Assembly (NCBI GenBank): GCA_905373325.1
Contig: CAJPTB010000049.1
Span: 1-9,488, forward strand
DNA from: an uncultured Ancrocorticia sp.
Lineage (GTDB): Bacteria > Actinomycetota > Actinomycetes > Actinomycetales > Actinomycetaceae
Reading direction: 5' to 3'
Length of the DNA stretch: 9,488 bases
Shown one piece after another: positions 7,942-9,488 of the stretch. Every line of letters begins with the position of its first letter. Position 1 is the stretch's first letter. The position numbers and the translations under genes are program-made. The notes below the pieces were generated by a model that saw nothing but the letters and a program-made list of their open reading frames with translations, made no database searches and had not been told where the DNA came from.

Positions 7942-7965
7942 TTGACTATTATTGAAGTAAGTCAA
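7942..7965. promoter_or_regulatory. Inverted repeat at the predicted transcription start
   Basis: TTGACT (7942-7947) and AGTCAA (7960-7965) are exact reverse complements 12 bases apart. They begin directly after the predicted -10 box and straddle the predicted start site, a typical place for a repressor operator. The regulator is unknown. Confidence 0.35.
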
Positions 7966-8044
7966 TAGCCGTGAACTCGCGGAAGCCTCACCCATTGACG
8001 GTGCGGTTGCGGCGGCCGAGGGTTTCGACGCCTGGGGTTTTCGG

Positions 8045-8059
8045 GCCTTGTGGCAAGGC
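8045..8059 (+). promoter_or_regulatory. Hairpin in the leader just before the small helical gene
   Basis: GCCTTG (8045-8050) and CAAGGC (8054-8059) form a perfect 6-bp stem with a TGG loop. It ends 18 bases before the Shine-Dalgarno-like AGGGGGA (8077-8083). It may affect translation initiation or mRNA stability, but this is only inferred from position. Confidence 0.3.
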
Positions 8060-8087
8060 ACATGAAAGAGCAAGACAGGGGGAATCC

Positions 8088-8444
8088 GTGGGGATCTTCT
8101 ATCTCGACAGAGACAGCTTCGATGCGCAACTGAATCTCTTGGTGTCGGCAGGGGACAACTTCGACAGCGCTAAAAACAAGGTTTATGACGGTGTCAGAGA
8201 ATCGAGTGAAATCTGGTCAGAGCTTAACGAGCTTGACCAGTTTGGACTGCTTCTTCGGGGTTCGTTGGCGAGGATCGATGATCGACTGGGGCAGATATCG
8301 TCGCGGTATAAAGGGATCGTTTCTGATCTTCAGCAAGCCGTGCAGAATTTTACAGAAATTGACGAGGGTTCAAAGAAAGACATCATGACGAAGCTGAACG
8401 AGCTGACCGATAAGTTCTCCTTCATATCTACGAACACGCCGTAA
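8088..8444 (+). CDS. Small all-helical protein, possible WXG100-like T7SS partner
   Basis: This is a 118-residue protein that I cannot assign to a named family. The GTG at 8088 is preferred because AGGGGGA (8077-8083) precedes it by 4 bases; an in-frame GTG at 7971 would add an Arg/Pro-rich stretch without a Shine-Dalgarno. There is no signal peptide or membrane segment. The sequence looks like two or three amphipathic helices: about 7-47, a break near D50-G53, then about 54-90 and 95-110. The length and the break suit the helical-hairpin WXG100/ESX superfamily, but no true W-x-G is present: W43-S-E45 is the closest. F88-T-E-I-D92 resembles the C-terminal YxxxD/E export signal with F in place of Y. 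The next gene downstream encodes a WXG100-like protein, which supports a role as its secretion partner or chaperone. Codon use is less GC-biased than in the metabolic genes, as expected for more recently acquired DNA. Existence of the gene is likely; the function is a guess. Confidence 0.65.
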   Translation: MGIFYLDRDSFDAQLNLLVSAGDNFDSAKNKVYDGVRESSEIWSELNELDQFGLLLRGSLARIDDRLGQISSRYKGIVSDLQQAVQNFTEIDEGSKKDIMTKLNELTDKFSFISTNTP

Positions 8445-8536
8445 AGATAGACTTTCGACTTAGCCTCAAGGGCTTTGATTGAAAACATAACTTCTGACTT
8501 AAAGAGAGGGCATCTGATTGGAAAAGGAAGTCGGCC

Positions 8537-8629
8537 GTGGCGTTTATGCCGTTTCTCGGCGTCGTCGAACCGACGACCGTCGTGCTGATCGTTTGCGAGC
8601 GCATAGTCAATATATGGAGGCGCGCATAG
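8537..8629 (+). CDS. Possible 30-residue hydrophobic peptide
   Basis: A GTG at 8537 follows AAAAGGAAG (8522-8530) with 6-base spacing and opens a 30-codon frame ending in TAG at 8627. An ATG three codons in (8546) is an alternative start. The peptide starts MAFMPFLGVV, continues with the hydrophobic run TTVVLIVCERIV, and ends in the basic WRRA, like a single short membrane helix with a positive inside end. It lies between the two T7SS-like genes in the same direction. It is short enough to arise by chance and I recognise no family. Confidence 0.3.
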   Translation: MAFMPFLGVVEPTTVVLIVCERIVNIWRRA

Positions 8630-8648
8630 ACGTTTAGAGTGCGTGAAA

Positions 8649-8716
8649 AACCTAGAAACTAGAGAACCTAGAAGCTAGAGAATCTAGAAACACAGAGACA
8701 ACCTAAAAGCACATAG
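8649..8716. repeat. Four degenerate 16-17 bp tandem repeats rich in CTAG
   Basis: Units are AACCTAGAAACTAGAG (8649-8664), AACCTAGAAGCTAGAG (8665-8680), AATCTAGAAACACAGAG (8681-8697) and AACCTAAAAGCACATAG (8700-8716). The first two differ at one position and the others decay. CTAG occurs five times between 8652 and 8687, starting at 8652, 8659, 8668, 8675 and 8684, an alternating 7 and 9 base spacing. The array sits about 95 bases before the GTG of the large gene. Cooperative protein binding is a reasonable guess; the regulator is unknown. Confidence 0.7.
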
Positions 8717-8797
8717 ACATTTTTCCGGATGCCGACGTCGATTCGAATGGCGGCGACGGCAAGGCCGACGTCGGTAGGACGGAGGTCTGCTAGAACG

Positions 8798-8805
8798 AAA
8801 GGAGG
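8798..8805 (+). promoter_or_regulatory. Ribosome-binding site that fixes the start of the large T7SS-like gene
   Basis: AAAGGAGG is a near-perfect Shine-Dalgarno, 4 bases before the GTG at 8810. It decides between that GTG and an in-frame ATG at 8747, which has no such site and would add a 21-residue Arg/Thr-rich extension. Confidence 0.75.
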
Positions 8806-8809
8806 AGTC

Positions 8810-9488
8810 GTGGCGACTCCCAATGCCGACAGGCTTCGCGGGATTGAACCGTGGGATCCAAGCGCCAACGATGCGACGAGCGAAATTCTGGGCACAATCA
8901 AGGAGGAGCTTGATTCTGTGGCCGCTTTGACCGAATCGGTCGCGACAAATCTGGGATCGGCGATCAGGGGCTCCACCGCTGACGCGGTGACGGCCAACTT
9001 GGACGACCTCGGCAAGAAAGTGCGTCGACACTCCGAGGACATCGGGGTCATCGTGGGGGCGCGAAAAGAAGCTCTGGACGCCGGGCGAGAGGCGCAAAAT
9101 AAGAACACAGAGATTCAGAAGGAGCTGGCGAACGCCCAGGCCCAGTACGATTCCGTCATCCAAAAGGAACCGTACCTCCAGGCGGAAATACGCGCTGTGC
9201 GGATGCTCGACGCCGCGCATGCCAAGGCGGAGAATCAAGCGATCACCGTGCTAACCGCTCTGCGAGAGCGGACGGCGGCTGCGATCGAGCGCATTCCGGC
9301 TTTCGGAGACCGGGAAACAGGTTCTTCCAACGGGAACGACCCCGGCAGGCGCCGTTCTGGCAACCGTCAGTCTTCTGACGGCAGCGATTCCCGCCGACGC
9401 TCGGGCGGCGGCTCCGGCAGCGGGCAAAACGGTTCGGGCGCGGGCGGCTCAGGCTCTGGCGGCTCTGGCGACGCCGGGGGTTCGGGCG
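8810..9488 (+). CDS. WXG100-like T7SS substrate or polymorphic effector, N-terminal part (runs off the window)
   Basis: The frame is open from the GTG at 8810 to the window edge, giving 226 residues with no stop. Residues 20-165 are predominantly helical. The segment from about 48 (LGSAIRGSTADAVTANLDDL) follows the spacing of the WXG100 motif region, with I52-R53-G54 in place of W-x-G. It is followed by long charged helices resembling the second helix and stalk of large T7SS substrates. There is no Sec signal peptide, as expected for T7SS cargo. From about residue 167 the sequence becomes a low-complexity linker, first with R/S/N (GRRRSGNRQSS) and then almost pure Gly/Ser, which in polymorphic effectors separates the secretion domain from a C-terminal activity domain. 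That domain, if present, lies outside the window. The small helical gene upstream may encode its partner. It could instead be a non-toxic, cell-surface Gly-rich T7SS protein similar in build to EspB or PPE proteins. The coding frame is well supported; the role is inferred. Confidence 0.7.
   Translation, partial: MATPNADRLRGIEPWDPSANDATSEILGTIKEELDSVAALTESVATNLGSAIRGSTADAVTANLDDLGKKVRRHSEDIGVIVGARKEALDAGREAQNKNTEIQKELANAQAQYDSVIQKEPYLQAEIRAVRMLDAAHAKAENQAITVLTALRERTAAAIERIPAFGDRETGSSNGNDPGRRRSGNRQSSDGSDSRRRSGGGSGSGQNGSGAGGSGSGGSGDAGGSG

Larger units (their letters stand above)
7348..8087. other. Long non-coding region with GC-rich repeats and an AT-rich island
   Basis: These 740 bases hold no convincing gene on either strand. 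The first half (7348-7680) is GC-rich with several inverted and direct repeats, including the large hairpin at 7493-7558 and a tandem 15-mer at 7612-7641. Composition then falls abruptly: I count 51 G/C in 180 bases at 7681-7860 (28%). From about 7840 rightwards there are promoter-like boxes and small hairpins, and the last 110 bases return to high GC and form the leader of the next gene. The + strand open frame 7151-7759 crosses this region, but it is only a pgi shadow running into low-quality sequence. Confidence 0.7.
8445..8809. other. Spacer between the two T7SS-like genes
   Basis: These 365 bases are an unusual gap for two genes that seem to belong together. The stretch holds a weak AGCC/GGCT hairpin followed by TTTGATT (about 8463-8480), a possible 30-codon gene (8537-8629), the CTAG-rich tandem repeat (8649-8716), and the Shine-Dalgarno of the next gene. 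I see no convincing promoter of the TTGACA/TANNNT type directly ahead of 8810. A 60-residue open frame on the minus strand (8428-8610) has no ribosome-binding site or recognisable content. Confidence 0.6.

Noticed and set aside
7971..8087. N-terminal extension of the small helical protein from a GTG at 7971
   Set aside because: The 39 extra residues are Arg/Pro-rich with no helical character and no ribosome-binding site, whereas the GTG at 8088 has AGGGGGA close upstream.
8062..8133. ATG-started 23-codon frame overlapping the start of the small helical gene
   Set aside because: It has no Shine-Dalgarno of its own, its peptide content is uninformative, and it overlaps a better-supported gene.
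8684..9238. Minus-strand open frame of 184 codons at the right end
   Set aside because: The plus strand has a strong AAAGGAGG site, an uninterrupted frame with WXG100-like helices and a Gly/Ser linker. The minus frame has no start signal and crosses the CTAG-rich repeat.

Overview
The window looks like chromosome of a high-GC Gram-positive bacterium (Actinomycetota), plausibly a member of the Actinomycetaceae. This rests on the strong G/C bias at third codon positions, the frequent GTG starts, the X25-type starch-binding domain on the amylase, and a type VII secretion (T7SS)-like substrate at the right end. Genus and species cannot be fixed from the sequence alone. Every gene I can support lies on the + strand.

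Left part (1-7347) is a carbohydrate block. A secreted alpha-amylase (134-2605) has a recognisable promoter with a 16-bp palindrome between its -35 and -10 boxes. A strong hairpin terminator follows, then a type I pullulanase without a signal peptide (2863-5571), then glucose-6-phosphate isomerase (pgi, 5689-7347). The amylase would cut alpha-1,4 bonds of starch or glycogen outside the cell, the pullulanase would remove alpha-1,6 branches, and Pgi is the second step of glycolysis. The first two genes together look like the two halves of the bifunctional amylopullulanases known in actinobacteria, but here they are separate and apparently act in different compartments.

Middle (7348-8087) is a 740-bp region with no convincing gene. 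It holds a 14-bp perfect inverted repeat around a 38-nt loop, a 15-bp tandem duplication, and then a sharp AT-rich island (7681-7860 is about 28% GC by my count). After the island come small hairpins and promoter-like elements pointing right.

Right part (8088-9488) has a different character. A 118-residue, probably all-helical small protein (8088-8444) is followed by a 365-bp spacer. The spacer contains a possible 30-residue hydrophobic peptide and a striking CTAG-rich 16-bp tandem repeat. A larger protein follows (8810 to beyond the window end), with a WXG100-like helical N-terminus and a Gly/Ser/Arg-rich linker. I read this as the start of a T7SS-type substrate or polymorphic-effector module. 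The effector end lies outside the window, so its activity is unknown.
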